64,000 nt of DNA. It comes from Mycobacterium sp. EPa45 (GTDB lineage Bacteria; Actinomycetota; Actinomycetes; Mycobacteriales; Mycobacteriaceae). The stretch is from the NCBI RefSeq assembly GCF_001021385.1, contig NZ_CP011773.1:4030001-4094000 (forward strand), written 5' to 3'. Below the pieces are notes generated by a model, which saw only the letters and a program-made list of their open reading frames with translations, searched no databases and was not told the origin of the DNA. The translations under genes and the position numbers were made by a program. Each line of letters starts with the position of its first letter. Position 1 is the stretch's first letter. This document shows, one piece after another, positions 55,029 to 63,951 of this stretch.

Positions 55029-55089
55029 CGCGACCGTGCGGTTTCGTACACAACACGCCGCGGCAGGCGTACCGGGACGCACACTCGCG
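55029..55089. repeat. 61-bp quasi-palindromic intergenic repeat, copy 1
   Basis: This copy fills most of the 89-bp gap between the convergent mmpL and tetR genes. It begins CGCGACCGTGCG and ends CGCACACTCGCG, which are near-complements, with GTAC steps in the interior. It differs from copy 3 at 5 of 61 positions. Confidence 0.85.
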
Positions 55090-55107
55090 GGCCTCATGGG
55101 GCGTTGC

Positions 55108-55677
55108 TCAGGTAGCCTCGGCCAGCCTCAATTGCATGAGGGCGCCCAGATCGCTTCCTGCACGCTGCAACGGCTTTGGTGAACGCGTCGCAATCGACAT
55201 GATCACAGCTCCTTCAACAGTCGCAACGACGGTGGTCGCAAGCCCCTCCGCAGCCTCCCGACCGAGTCCGGCCCGTTCAAGCGGTGCGGCGAGAAGATTC
55301 ACCCACTGGGTGAACGCACTCCCAGCGGCCTGCGCCGCCGCGGGCGCTTCTGAACCACCGAGAGTCGCCGCAACCATCGGGCATCCGGCGGTGTAATCAC
55401 TCTCGGCCAGCGCCGACTCCCACGACTTCACGAACGCGTCGACGGCTGCGATCGGATCGCCTTCGGCGACAATGCCATCCAGCATCGACGCAAACCCTGC
55501 TGCGGCAAACTCTGTTGCCGCAGCTACTAATTCGGGCTTGCCGTCCGGAAAGTTCAGGTAAAGCGTGCGGCGTGCCAGGCCGCTGTGTTCCAAGATCTGC
55601 GAGACGCTCGCGCTGCCCACCCCGCGCCGACGCACGAGTTCGATGGTGGTATCGATCAGGCGTTGCCGAGCAGACAT
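55108..55677 (-). CDS. TetR-family transcriptional regulator
   Basis: The N-terminus SARQRLIDTTIELVRRRGVGSASVSQILEHSGLARRTLYLNF (quoted in pieces of the motif) is a TetR helix-turn-helix; the C-terminal part with TAGCPMVAATLG, WVNLLAAPLERAGL and TTVVATVEGAVIMS resembles the TetR_C family with a Cys in the ligand pocket (LmrA/YxaF-like). It is divergent from a DDN-family reductase with 89 bases between starts, where two matching 18-bp operators lie, so autoregulation is very likely. Confidence 0.9.
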   Translation of the reverse strand: MSARQRLIDTTIELVRRRGVGSASVSQILEHSGLARRTLYLNFPDGKPELVAAATEFAAAGFASMLDGIVAEGDPIAAVDAFVKSWESALAESDYTAGCPMVAATLGGSEAPAAAQAAGSAFTQWVNLLAAPLERAGLGREAAEGLATTVVATVEGAVIMSIATRSPKPLQRAGSDLGALMQLRLAEAT

Positions 55678-55697
55678 TGCAGCCTCCGTCCATTGCG

Positions 55698-55715
55698 GTA
55701 GACCAATCAGTCTAC
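55698..55715. promoter_or_regulatory. TetR operator A
   Basis: GTAGAC and GTCTAC (perfect inverted arms) flank CAATCA. The 18-bp site shares the consensus GTAGAYCRATCRGTCTAC with operator B; centres are 32 bp apart. Confidence 0.65.
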
Positions 55716-55729
55716 TATCCTCCGGTCTA

Positions 55730-55747
55730 GTAGATCGATCGGTCTAC
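55730..55747. promoter_or_regulatory. TetR operator B
   Basis: GTAGAT and GTCTAC flank CGATCG in the same geometry as operator A; extended by two bases on each side it is a 22-bp palindrome with a single mismatch. It ends 19 bases before the reductase ATG and just upstream of its ribosome site AAGGAG. Its left part contains TAGTAGATCGAT, also found at 1904-1915. Confidence 0.68.
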
Positions 55748-55766
55748 TATCGAGAAGGAGACCTTC

Positions 55767-56207
55767 ATGAGTACGGCCAACCCAGCACTGCGGAAGTTTC
55801 GTCGGGAGCGCATCGTCGGTCGCTACGTCGCCAATCCGCTCGTCGCACTGCTCGGACGTCTTGGCCTGCGGACCACCTTCGCGACCGAGTTGCAGACGAT
55901 GGGCCGCAAGTCGGGCCGTTGGCGTGCCGTGCCCGTGTCCGCGCGCTTCGACGCGACCGGCGCCTGGGTGATCTCCCAGCATGGGCGCCGGTCCGGGTGG
56001 GCGCTCAATGTCACCGATGACCCCCAGGTCCGGATCCGGCAGGGCCAACAATGGCGGAGCGGGACTGCACGATTTGTTCCGGACGACGACCCGGCGGCCC
56101 GGGTTCGGACGTTTGCAACATCGCGGTTGCTCCTCCCCCTCGTGACCGCCACGTTCAAGGCTTTGCAGTCCGATCCGATCAGCGTGCGCATCGACTTCGT
56201 CGATTGA
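55767..56207 (+). CDS. DDN/F420H2-dependent nitroreductase-family protein
   Basis: The 146-residue protein has the small split-barrel pattern TELQTMGRKSGRWRAVPVSARFDATGAWVISQHGRRSGWALNVTDDPQVRIRQGQQWRSGTARFV in family order (seen as TxGRKSG, then WxxNxxxxPxVxI), as in Mtb Ddn-type F420-dependent quinone/nitroimidazole reductases. It probably binds F420H2 to reduce quinones. The ribosome site AAGGAG lies 7 bases upstream of the ATG. It is likely derepressed with the TetR gene by a small ligand. Confidence 0.85.
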   Translation: MSTANPALRKFRRERIVGRYVANPLVALLGRLGLRTTFATELQTMGRKSGRWRAVPVSARFDATGAWVISQHGRRSGWALNVTDDPQVRIRQGQQWRSGTARFVPDDDPAARVRTFATSRLLLPLVTATFKALQSDPISVRIDFVD

Positions 56208-56221
56208 CGGCCTGCGTTTGG

Positions 56222-56282
56222 CGCGAGCGTGCCGTTGCGTACGCAACACACCGTGCTCGGCGTACCGGGGCGCACACTCGAG
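56222..56282. repeat. 61-bp quasi-palindromic intergenic repeat, copy 2
   Basis: This is the most diverged copy (10 of 61 differences from copy 3), starting CGCGAGCGTGCC and ending CGCACACTCGAG. It lies 14 bases after the stop of the DDN-type gene, in a convergent gap. Copies 1 and 2 bracket the whole TetR/DDN module. Confidence 0.85.
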
Positions 56283-56288
56283 GCGGTG

Positions 56289-56619
56289 CTACACCGCATC
56301 ACCGAAGTCGCCATAAGCCGCTTCCCGCAGAAGCTCCCGCTTAAACCGCGACCTATGAGTGTCGACAACAGCGATCGCGCGCGCCGTAAGTTCGTCTCGA
56401 ATCCCGCTCTGCGCGTGAGCGTATGGAATGAACGCGCGCAACAGATCCGGAGTGTCCAGCGCAATCTCCAAGGGGATGTGGTCGGCATACAGCGGCGAGC
56501 CGAGAAGGTGCTCGACACGGTCAGCGCTCCGCCTCAACGGGTCGCCTGTGCCGCGGGGTCTTCCGCCACACATCCCGGCAGGCCTTCTTGCGCCTGCGCG
56601 ACCGTCGATTGTTCGTCAT
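56289..56619 (-). pseudogene. Frameshifted small gene between repeat copies 2 and 3
   Basis: A minus-strand ATG at 56619 opens MTNNRRSRRRKKACRDVWRK and stops after 32 residues at 56521. A second frame (ATG 56573, 94 residues) takes over with VEHLLGSPLYADHIPLEIAL and runs to 56289. The second part has a normal composition with balanced helices (PDLLRAFIPYAHAQSG, RFKRELLREAAYGDFGDAV). A single-base shift near 56521-56535 would join them into one protein of about 108 residues. Alternatively the 94-residue frame is a complete small gene; AAGAAGG lies 10 bases before its ATG. I do not recognise the family. Confidence 0.4.
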
Positions 56620-56664
56620 GCCGCGGACGCTAATCCCGAGGGGTGACATCGACCGGGACGCTTT

Positions 56665-56725
56665 CGCGAGCGTGCAGTTTCGTACGCAACACGCCGCGTC
56701 AGGCGTACCAGGACGCACACTCGCG
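56665..56725. repeat. 61-bp quasi-palindromic intergenic repeat, copy 3
   Basis: Copy 3 has the cleanest ends, CGCGAGCGTGCA and CGCACACTCGCG. It lies upstream of jetA, about 150 bases before its start. Similarity to copy 1 continues weakly for about 19 bases beyond the right end (TCATG and GGC shared). Confidence 0.85.
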
Positions 56726-56874
56726 AACGCGTCATGTGGCCTGCGAGGCCCCTGAGACTCGTGTGACGAACCTTTTCAGGCGGCCGTCCGACACCCCGAA
56801 GAGGGCGTCGTCCGATGTCCGCACGATCGCCTATCTTGGACCGTCCAACCAACTACATCGAGGGGGAAATCGAC

Positions 56875-58350
56875 GTGGACGACGACACCACCCTGTCGGC
56901 CGTCGACCTCCTCGAAATCAACCGCGAGATCCAGGGCTCCCCGACGATCCGGCTGCTGGCCGCACTCAACCTGGGCGGCTACGCCACCCTGATGGAGCGC
57001 CATCTCAACGAGGGTGTGATCAGCGAAACCGAGCTCGTCGTCCGACTCGAACGCGACCTCGACGAGCTCGGCCGGCCCGCGGGTGAACAGTCCGGCCTGG
57101 GCCTGATCAAGAGCTGGGCCAGTCAGGGCTGGCTGCACCGGGTGGCCGACCAGCGCACCGGCGTCGAACGCAATCTCTGCTACCTCACCCAGGATGCCCG
57201 TCGCGCCCTGGACTTTCTGCGCGGCCTGCGCCGCCAGGACACGATCGCCACCGGCGGCTCGATCAACGGCATCGCGTCGCGCCTCAAGCAGATCGCCCTG
57301 CGGGTCGGCAACGACCCGGTCCGCATCCGCGCGGGCATCCAGGCCGAGATCGAGGCGCTGCAGGCAGAACTCGATGCGCTGGAACGCGGCGAGGACCTCG
57401 ACCGCTCCGCCGACGTCGACATGACCGACATGTACGACGAGGCCCACGCCATCGCCCTGCAGATGGAACGGCTCATCACCGACATCGGCCAGTACGGCAC
57501 GATGATCGAGCGGGCCACCGCCGCCCTCGATGAGCCGATCGACAGCAACCTGGCCTACCGCGACCGGCAGCGTCAGATGTACGCCGACTACCAGGCCGCG
57601 TGGGACTCCCAGGGCCGCGATTCGCACCGCGCGTTCCTGCGGATGATCAACGATCCCGACCAGCGCGCGGAGTTCGAGGCCGACGTGCTCGCCGTCGCGC
57701 ATGCCCTGCCCGCCCTCGACCCCGCGCTGCGGAAGGTGATGGCCGGGTTCTTCGAGCTCGTCGGTCAGCAGATCGACGAGGTGGAGCGCATCCAGCAGCG
57801 CTGCGCGCAGCGGGTCAAGCGGTTCACCGCGTTCGGCACCCTGGAGCAGAGCCGCGGCGTGGCCCGTCAGCTCAACGACGCGATCGGTGCCGCCCGCGCC
57901 CTGCTCAAGAGTTCGCTGACGGACTCCCGCCTGGACATCGAACTCCCCCTGGCCCGGCACGCGTTCAGTTCGGTTGGCGCACTGAGCTTCCGGATCGGCG
58001 AGTTGTCTGATCCAAAACCCGCCCAGGCAGCCGAGGGTGAGCTGGACCTGACCAGCTTCGCGGCGCTGACCACCCAGGTCGACGCACCGGCGATGTCGGA
58101 GATGATCAACACCGCGCTCGACGCGGACGGTCGGCTGTCGCTGCCGGAGGCTGTGGAGATGCTCGATGCCGCCTACCTCGGTCATGTCATCGTGCTGTGG
58201 TCGTGGGCGCTCAAACAACCGGACGCATCCACGACAGCCGAGCCGGTCACCGTCCGGTTCCAGTCGCTCGACGGACGGGACCGCGAGATGGAGGTACCGC
58301 ATTTGGTCTTCACCGAACCGATCTCGAGCTTGTTGGGAGCCAGCGCATGA
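56875..58350 (+). CDS. jetA: Wadjet/MksF-type kleisin (DUF3375)
   Basis: This 491-residue, largely helical protein (LLEINREIQGSPTIRLLAALN at its start, HLNEG, a long central coiled region with EAEIEALQAELDALERGEDL-type heptads, and DRQRQMYADYQAAW) matches the DUF3375 (JetA/EptA) pattern and size. It is the kleisin that bridges the SMC heads in JetABC complexes, which restrict plasmids. GTG 56875 is preferred because GAGGGGGAAATC gives a strong ribosome site 7-9 bases upstream; ATG 56815 would add 20 residues. It heads jetA-jetB-jetC, with a 4-base overlap to jetB. Confidence 0.88.
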   Translation: MDDDTTLSAVDLLEINREIQGSPTIRLLAALNLGGYATLMERHLNEGVISETELVVRLERDLDELGRPAGEQSGLGLIKSWASQGWLHRVADQRTGVERNLCYLTQDARRALDFLRGLRRQDTIATGGSINGIASRLKQIALRVGNDPVRIRAGIQAEIEALQAELDALERGEDLDRSADVDMTDMYDEAHAIALQMERLITDIGQYGTMIERATAALDEPIDSNLAYRDRQRQMYADYQAAWDSQGRDSHRAFLRMINDPDQRAEFEADVLAVAHALPALDPALRKVMAGFFELVGQQIDEVERIQQRCAQRVKRFTAFGTLEQSRGVARQLNDAIGAARALLKSSLTDSRLDIELPLARHAFSSVGALSFRIGELSDPKPAQAAEGELDLTSFAALTTQVDAPAMSEMINTALDADGRLSLPEAVEMLDAAYLGHVIVLWSWALKQPDASTTAEPVTVRFQSLDGRDREMEVPHLVFTEPISSLLGASA

Positions 58351-59045
58351 CGACTACCGACGCCGACATCGACTTCAGTTCGCTGCCGCAGGTCGATCAG
58401 ACCGCACGCACCCCGCATCAGCGGCGGCCCCGCTTCGACGGCGATGTGAGCGAGCTGCCCGACCGGGCCTGCTGGGCGCTGCAGCAGCTGCTGACCCGCC
58501 GCTACATCAGTGCCGAAGCCGACGCCGACCTGTACAGCTGGGTGCTGGAATACCGTGCACAACTGTCGGTGCGGCTTTCCGAGCTGGATTTGATGTTGCG
58601 GGTTGTCGACGGCACTGACGTGGCGTTCGTCGAACAGGCCCGTTACGAATCCGCCAGGGGCGTCAAGCTTTTGCGTCGCGAGCCCCTGGGCACCTACGAT
58701 TCGATTTTGGCGCTGCACCTGGCGCAGATGTCACGCGCCGCGGGCGGGCAGGCCGTGCTGATCAGCCGCGAGGAGGTGCACGGGCTGTTCTCCGGGGTGC
58801 GGGGTGGCGTCGACCGCGACATCGTCACCTTCACCGGGCGCATCGATGCGGCCATCGCCCGGCTCACCGCGCTGGACATTCTGCGCAAGACCCGAGACGA
58901 CGAAGACAGTTACACCGTCAGCCCGGTGATCAATGCCGTGATGACCGCATCGGTGATCGCCGAGTTGCAGCAGCAGTTCGAACTGCTGCTGTCCGGCAGC
59001 GCATCCCCGGACCACGACGAACAGGAGAGCGCACTCGATGGCTGA
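58347..59045 (+). CDS. jetB: Wadjet/MksE-type KITE subunit (DUF4194)
   Basis: The 232-residue protein contains [27 protein letters not shown] at its start, two winged-helix-like regions and [20 protein letters not shown], the DUF4194 (JetB/EptB) pattern. It binds the kleisin as a dimer. ATG 58347 overlaps the jetA stop (ATGA); longer frames lie inside jetA. It overlaps jetC by 8 bases. Confidence 0.88.
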   Translation: MTTTDADIDFSSLPQVDQTARTPHQRRPRFDGDVSELPDRACWALQQLLTRRYISAEADADLYSWVLEYRAQLSVRLSELDLMLRVVDGTDVAFVEQARYESARGVKLLRREPLGTYDSILALHLAQMSRAAGGQAVLISREEVHGLFSGVRGGVDRDIVTFTGRIDAAIARLTALDILRKTRDDEDSYTVSPVINAVMTASVIAELQQQFELLLSGSASPDHDEQESALDG

Positions 59046-62000
59046 ACAGTTCCACCTGTCGCGGCTGCAGGTCATCAACTGGGGCGTGTTCGACGGCTAC
59101 CACGACATCCCGTTCAGCGACGGCGGCGCCCTGATCGCCGGTGCGTCCGGAAGCGGGAAGTCCTCACTACTGGACGCTATTTCGCTCGGCTTCCTGCCGT
59201 TCAACCGCCGCAACTTCAACGCCTCGGGCGACAACACCGCTGCCGGGTCCAGCGCGGGGCGCCGCACCGTCGACAAGTACGTGCGCGGGGCTTGGGGCCA
59301 GCGCAGCGACGGCGGCTCGAGCAAGGTGATGTACCTGCGCGGCGAGGGCACGGCCTGGTCGGCCATCGCCGTCAGCTACCGCAGCAACACGGGCCGCACG
59401 GTTACCGGCCTGGTGCTGAAATGGCTGACCGGTGAGTCGCGTTCGGACTCGTCGAGCCGGTTCGTGCTGGCCGACGGCGACCGCGACATCGAGGACGTCT
59501 GCAACCGCTGGGCGGCCGGACGTTTCGACTCCGGGGTGTTCAAGGACGACGAGTGGCGGTTCTCCACCAAGGTGGAGTCGCAGTACCTCGCCCAGCTGTA
59601 TGCCACCATCGGCATCCGTGCCTCCGACGCCGCTCAGCAGCTGCTCGGTAAGGCCAAGTCGCTGAAAAGCGTTGGTGGGCTTGAGCAGTTCGTGCGCGAG
59701 TTCATGCTGGACGAGCCGAGCAGCCTGACCCGGCTGCCCGATGCGCTCAGGCAGATCGACCCGCTCGTGGAAGCACGTGAGCTGCTGGCCGTCGCGCAGA
59801 AGAAGCGCAAGATCCTCGGCGATATCGAGAAGATCCAGCAGCGCTACGCCTCGGAGTCCTCCGACCTGGGCATCATCGATCTGGTGGACCAACCCATGGT
59901 CCGCGCTTACACCGACCACGTCCGGCTCGCGCAGTGCGGGCCGCAGATCGAGTCGATGGACGCCACCATCGACCAGCTCGGAAACGAGTATGAGGACGTC
60001 ACCCGGCAGCTGAATCTGGCCAAGGCCGAAGGTGATTCGCTCAACGCGCAGATCAGCGGCTCCAGCGCGAGCCTGGGACCCCTGCAGTCGCAACTGGCCG
60101 GCGCCGAGGCGCAGGCCGAGCAGGTCTCGCGGCGCCGCGCCGCTTACGAGGCGATGCTGGCCGCGCAGGACATCGATGTTCCCGACAGCGCCGACGAGTT
60201 CTGGAATCTGCGTGAGGAACTCGCGACCGAGGTCACCGAATTGCTGGCCAAACTCGACCGGGGCCGCGAGGCGTCCACCGATGCCGAGTACGCGCAGAAG
60301 GCGGCCCGAATCGCCCGTGACGACGCGGCCAAGGAGCTCAAGCGCGTCGAGCACGTCGGGTCGGCGCTGCCCGAGTTCGCGATCACCATGCGTGAACACA
60401 TCTGCGCCGCAGTCGGTGTCGACCCCGGTGAACTGCCCTACATCGCGGAGTTGATGGACCTGCGTCCCGACCAGAGCCGCTGGCGGGTGGCTGTGGAGAA
60501 GGTGCTGCGCGGGGTTGGCCTGCGGCTGCTGGTGCCCGACGACCGGTATTCGGCGGTGCTGCGCTTCGTCAACGAGACCAATATGGGCGGACGGCTGCAG
60601 TTGCATCATGTGCGTGCCTCGCTCGTCGGTGCGGTCCCGGCCGATGCCGAGCCGAACACATTGGGCGGCAAGCTGTTCGTCGTCGACCCGACTCATCCAT
60701 GCGCGGCCGAGGCCGCCGATGTCATTGCCGCCGCGGGCGACCACCTCTGCGTCGACACCCCGGATGTGTTCTCCCGGTTCCGGCGCGCCGTGACTGACAC
60801 GGGTCTGTACAAGGACTCCGAGCGGCTGGCCGTCAAGGACGACCGGCGCCCGCTCAAGCAGTCCGACTACATCTACCAGGGTGACGTGCGGGCCAAGATC
60901 GACGCCCTGACCGTCGACCTCGCCTGCGCTGAAGAGACCTACCAGCAAGCGCGCCGCAAGGCTGACGAGATCGCCGCGCAGCGTCAGCAATGGCGTGATC
61001 GGGCCGCGGCCTGCAAGGCGATCTGCGAACAGTTCCCGCAGTGGAACCAGGTCGACATCGACACCGCCGATGGGCACGCCGACCGGTTGCGCGAGCAGTT
61101 CGAGCTGCTGCTGGCCGACAACCCCGACATCGAGGCACTGACCGCGCGGGCCGACGAGTGCTGGGAGGAGATCCAGACGCTGATGACGCGGCGCGGGGCT
61201 ATCCAAACCCGCCGCGACGATCTCGACAGCCGGCGCACCCAGCTGCTTGAACTTCAGGACCGGCTGACACCCGCGTTCGTCTCTGAGCCGCTGACCGAGC
61301 TGCTGAACCGCTACGCCGCCGCGATCCCGGTGGCGCTGGAAGTGCTCAACCCCGAGCCGCACCGCGAGGCAGTGTTCAACACGATCCGCCGGGAACGTGA
61401 GCAGCTGCGCGAAAGTCGAAGGCGCTCATACGATGAGCTGGCTCGCATCCTGAACACGTTCGATACGGCGTTCCCCGATGCGATTCCGAACGACAGCGAA
61501 GTGTTCGACGAGCGGGTGCACGACTACGTGGCGCTGTGTCGGCACATCGACGAACGGGAACTGCCCGACGCCTACGAACGGATGATGCGGCTGGTCACCG
61601 AGCAGGCACCCGACGCGATCCTCACGTTGCACCGAGTGGCCGAGCAGGAGGCGCGGCGGATCAGCGAGCAGATCGACCGGGTCAACACCGGCCTGGGTGC
61701 GGTCGAGTTCAACAGCGGCACCCGGCTGACGCTGCGGGCGACGCCGCGCAGCCTGACCGCGGTGGCCGAGCTGACCGAGATCGTGCGGGCGATCTCGCGG
61801 CGCATCGCCGAGGTCGGCCTTGGCGACAAGCAGGCGATCCTGGACCAATACGCCGACATCCTGCGGCTGCGCAACCGGTTGGCGTCGACGGCACCGGAGG
61901 ACAAGGCGTGGACGCGCGACGCATTGGACGTCCGCAACCGGTTCACGTTCGACTGCGCCGAGTGGGATGTCCGGACCGAGGAGCTGATCCGTACGCACAG

Positions 62001-62409
62001 CAATGCCGGCGACAACTCCGGTGGCGAGCAGGAGAAGCTGATGGCGTTCTGTCTTGCCGGTGCGTTGAGCTTCAACCTGGCGAGCCCCGAGAGTTCGGAC
62101 AACAAGCCGGTTTTCGCGCAGCTGATGCTTGACGAGGCGTTCTCGAAGTCCGATCCGCAGTTCGCGCAGCAGGCGCTGCAGGCGTTCCGCAAGTTCGGGT
62201 TTCAGCTCGTCATCGTGGCCACGGTGCAGAACGCCACCACGATTCAGCCCTACATCGACAGCGTGATCATGGTGTCCAAGACCGAGGCCACCAGCCGCAG
62301 TGCGCGGCCGGTCGCCACGGTGGTGTCGAAGACGATCTCCGACTTCACGACGTTGCGCGCCGAGATGCGGAGTTCCGCAGCGCGGGAACGGGTGCCGGCC
62401 GGGGTTTAG
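59038..62409 (+). CDS. jetC: Wadjet/MksB-type SMC-like ATPase
   Basis: The 1123-residue protein has an N-terminal ATP head with Walker A GASGSGKS at residues 35-42, long coiled coils (about 240-450 and 600-800) around a hinge-like centre, and a C-terminal head with the ABC signature NSGGEQEKL near residue 994 and Walker [12 protein letters not shown] near 1029. This is the JetC/EptC (MukB-like) layout. It powers DNA loop extrusion of the complex. The expected next gene, jetD (a topoisomerase VI-like nuclease), is not found: a convergent PE-PPE gene follows, its 3' end overlapping by 65 bases. Confidence 0.92.
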   Translation: MAEQFHLSRLQVINWGVFDGYHDIPFSDGGALIAGASGSGKSSLLDAISLGFLPFNRRNFNASGDNTAAGSSAGRRTVDKYVRGAWGQRSDGGSSKVMYLRGEGTAWSAIAVSYRSNTGRTVTGLVLKWLTGESRSDSSSRFVLADGDRDIEDVCNRWAAGRFDSGVFKDDEWRFSTKVESQYLAQLYATIGIRASDAAQQLLGKAKSLKSVGGLEQFVREFMLDEPSSLTRLPDALRQIDPLVEARELLAVAQKKRKILGDIEKIQQRYASESSDLGIIDLVDQPMVRAYTDHVRLAQCGPQIESMDATIDQLGNEYEDVTRQLNLAKAEGDSLNAQISGSSASLGPLQSQLAGAEAQAEQVSRRRAAYEAMLAAQDIDVPDSADEFWNLREELATEVTELLAKLDRGREASTDAEYAQKAARIARDDAAKELKRVEHVGSALPEFAITMREHICAAVGVDPGELPYIAELMDLRPDQSRWRVAVEKVLRGVGLRLLVPDDRYSAVLRFVNETNMGGRLQLHHVRASLVGAVPADAEPNTLGGKLFVVDPTHPCAAEAADVIAAAGDHLCVDTPDVFSRFRRAVTDTGLYKDSERLAVKDDRRPLKQSDYIYQGDVRAKIDALTVDLACAEETYQQARRKADEIAAQRQQWRDRAAACKAICEQFPQWNQVDIDTADGHADRLREQFELLLADNPDIEALTARADECWEEIQTLMTRRGAIQTRRDDLDSRRTQLLELQDRLTPAFVSEPLTELLNRYAAAIPVALEVLNPEPHREAVFNTIRREREQLRESRRRSYDELARILNTFDTAFPDAIPNDSEVFDERVHDYVALCRHIDERELPDAYERMMRLVTEQAPDAILTLHRVAEQEARRISEQIDRVNTGLGAVEFNSGTRLTLRATPRSLTAVAELTEIVRAISRRIAEVGLGDKQAILDQYADILRLRNRLASTAPEDKAWTRDALDVRNRFTFDCAEWDVRTEELIRTHSNAGDNSGGEQEKLMAFCLAGALSFNLASPESSDNKPVFAQLMLDEAFSKSDPQFAQQALQAFRKFGFQLVIVATVQNATTIQPYIDSVIMVSKTEATSRSARPVATVVSKTISDFTTLRAEMRSSAARERVPAGV

Positions 62410-63745
62410 CTCCATCAGTTGCTGCGACGGTCGGCTCTGCGCGCAGGACCGACGGCTTGCGATTCGACCGGTGACCCACCTTGCCCACATGCGCACCTGC
62501 CCATGGTGGCGTCCGGCTGGTCGTGGCCGAGACCACCTGATGCGGCACCGCCGGGGTGTACGGCGTCGGCGCACCGTAGGGATCAACGGCACCGGCATAC
62601 ACCGGTGGTCCCCCGACGCCGTATGCGCCCTGGGGTGTGGTGTGAAACGGCCGATTCGCCGGATCACCCGTGACCATGGCGATGCCGTTGTCCCAACCGG
62701 TTGGGATGGCTGTGACGAAATCAATGGCCGTCTTGATGAGGTTCGGGCTGTACAGGTATTTGGCCGGCGTCGGTTGTCCGGGATTGATGGTGCGGTCGTA
62801 GCCCGCCTCCACCAGGACTCGTATCGGCGGATCGAGCGTCGCCGCAATCGGCGGCCCGATGACCGGGATCTTCTCCAATGGCATCAGCAGAGGCAGCGTC
62901 TTGGCCGGGATCAGATAGTAGGTGGTGTCTTGATACTGGCCCTGCAGTGCAACGGTGTCCGCCGCGAAGTAGGCGGTTTCGGGATGGAAGTAGAGGTAGC
63001 CAAGGGCCACGTTGAGGTCGGCCAACAGGTTGAGCGGGTTGGTTGGAAAGTCCGATACCGGGTCGTATTGGCGCGCAACGTCGACGGTTGTCAGCGGCGT
63101 GGGCTGCGGCGAATTGGTGGTCATCGCGCCGTCGAAAGTCACGCCGAAGATCGGTAGATAGGCGCCGACGAAACGCTCGAGGATGCCCCCGTTGGGCCGG
63201 TTCGGATTCGACGTGAGAACGAAACTCACTGTCGCGCCGACCGGCGGATGCGCAATCAAATCGTATTTCTCTTTCGCGGCGATGGTCGCACTCTGCGAAT
63301 ACCCGTACACCACATAGGAAGTGTCGGTCAGAGTCTGCGATCCCGTTGTGGTGAAGGGAGGTTCGGTGACGGTGCAAGGCTGCCCGCGTAGGCATGCGTT
63401 GAGATTGTCCAGCCCGATTGCGACAGACTCATCGAACGGCATGGCCTGCAGGCCGGTCGCGAGGGGGAACTCTTCGGGGGTGTACACCGCCAGTTGGGCA
63501 CAACCAGGGTTACCCCCGGAACACAATCCCGACGGCGCCACGTACAGGCTGTTCGCGCTGCCCACGTAGTTTGCGATGTACTCGGATGTGTCTTGAGGAA
63601 TGCTCAGCGGGTGGCCGGTACCACCCATGAACAGCGCCGTAGCGGCGGAAGCGATGAGCACCGGGGTCACCGGTGTCGATGCCACGATCACGACGATGCA
63701 CAGCGCAATCATCGTGGCAGCGACCGATAGGCTCGCCCTCCGCAT
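62345..63745 (-). CDS. PE-PPE domain serine hydrolase, exported
   Basis: After an N-terminal hydrophobic segment ([34 protein letters not shown]), the protein has the PE-PPE domain pattern: [27 protein letters not shown] in pieces, [11 protein letters not shown] (G-x-S-x-S/A nucleophile elbow) and later [18 protein letters not shown] and [27 protein letters not shown]. It is probably an esterase or lipase of the cell envelope. ATG 63745 has AAGGGGGG upstream; the longer frame (22 residues more) lacks a signal. The C-terminal 40 residues are low in complexity and overlap jetC in antisense. Confidence 0.85.
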   Translation of the reverse strand: MRRASLSVAATMIALCIVVIVASTPVTPVLIASAATALFMGGTGHPLSIPQDTSEYIANYVGSANSLYVAPSGLCSGGNPGCAQLAVYTPEEFPLATGLQAMPFDESVAIGLDNLNACLRGQPCTVTEPPFTTTGSQTLTDTSYVVYGYSQSATIAAKEKYDLIAHPPVGATVSFVLTSNPNRPNGGILERFVGAYLPIFGVTFDGAMTTNSPQPTPLTTVDVARQYDPVSDFPTNPLNLLADLNVALGYLYFHPETAYFAADTVALQGQYQDTTYYLIPAKTLPLLMPLEKIPVIGPPIAATLDPPIRVLVEAGYDRTINPGQPTPAKYLYSPNLIKTAIDFVTAIPTGWDNGIAMVTGDPANRPFHTTPQGAYGVGGPPVYAGAVDPYGAPTPYTPAVPHQVVSATTSRTPPWAGAHVGKVGHRSNRKPSVLRAEPTVAATDGAKPRPAPVPALRNSASRRATS

Positions 63746-63902
63746 GGCGACCCCCCTTATCCCCGGGGCGTGGCCGCAGTCTCGACTCACGACGTTAAAC
63801 CCATTCGACAAGCGTCAGCGCTTGATGGCTACGGCCTTTGGTCACCACAACCGCGGACGAAGGGCAACTCGACGCTACGGGTTGCCTGCCCAGCGCAGCG
63901 CG

Positions 63903-63935
63903 AAAAGGCCAGGGGCGCAACGCCCCCGGCCTTTT
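63903..63935. terminator. Strong bidirectional intrinsic terminator
   Basis: AAAAGGCC with a GGGGCG stem pairs to CGCCCC and GGCCTTTT around a three-base loop: a 15-bp stem with one mismatch, bounded by A4 and T4 tracts. It lies between two minus-strand genes, downstream of the gene entering at the right edge. Confidence 0.85.
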
Positions 63936-63951
63936 GCGGTTGTTTGGCGGG

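Larger units (their letters stand above)
56208..56874. other. 667-bp region with two 61-bp repeats and a broken small gene
   Basis: Between the DDN-type gene and jetA lie repeat copy 2, a degraded minus-strand gene, repeat copy 3, and a promoter-sized stretch. TATCTT at 56832-56837 could serve as the jetA -10 element. No other gene or RNA was recognised. Confidence 0.6.

Noticed and set aside
59038..62409. Identification as SbcC or RecN repair ATPase
   Set aside because: Coupled DUF3375 and DUF4194 genes upstream define it as JetC/MksB; no SbcD nuclease is adjacent.
63746..63811. Upstream 22 codons of the PE-PPE frame
   Set aside because: ATG 63745 has a strong purine-rich ribosome site and places the hydrophobic segment near the N-terminus; the extension adds a polar Cys-containing stretch with no role.
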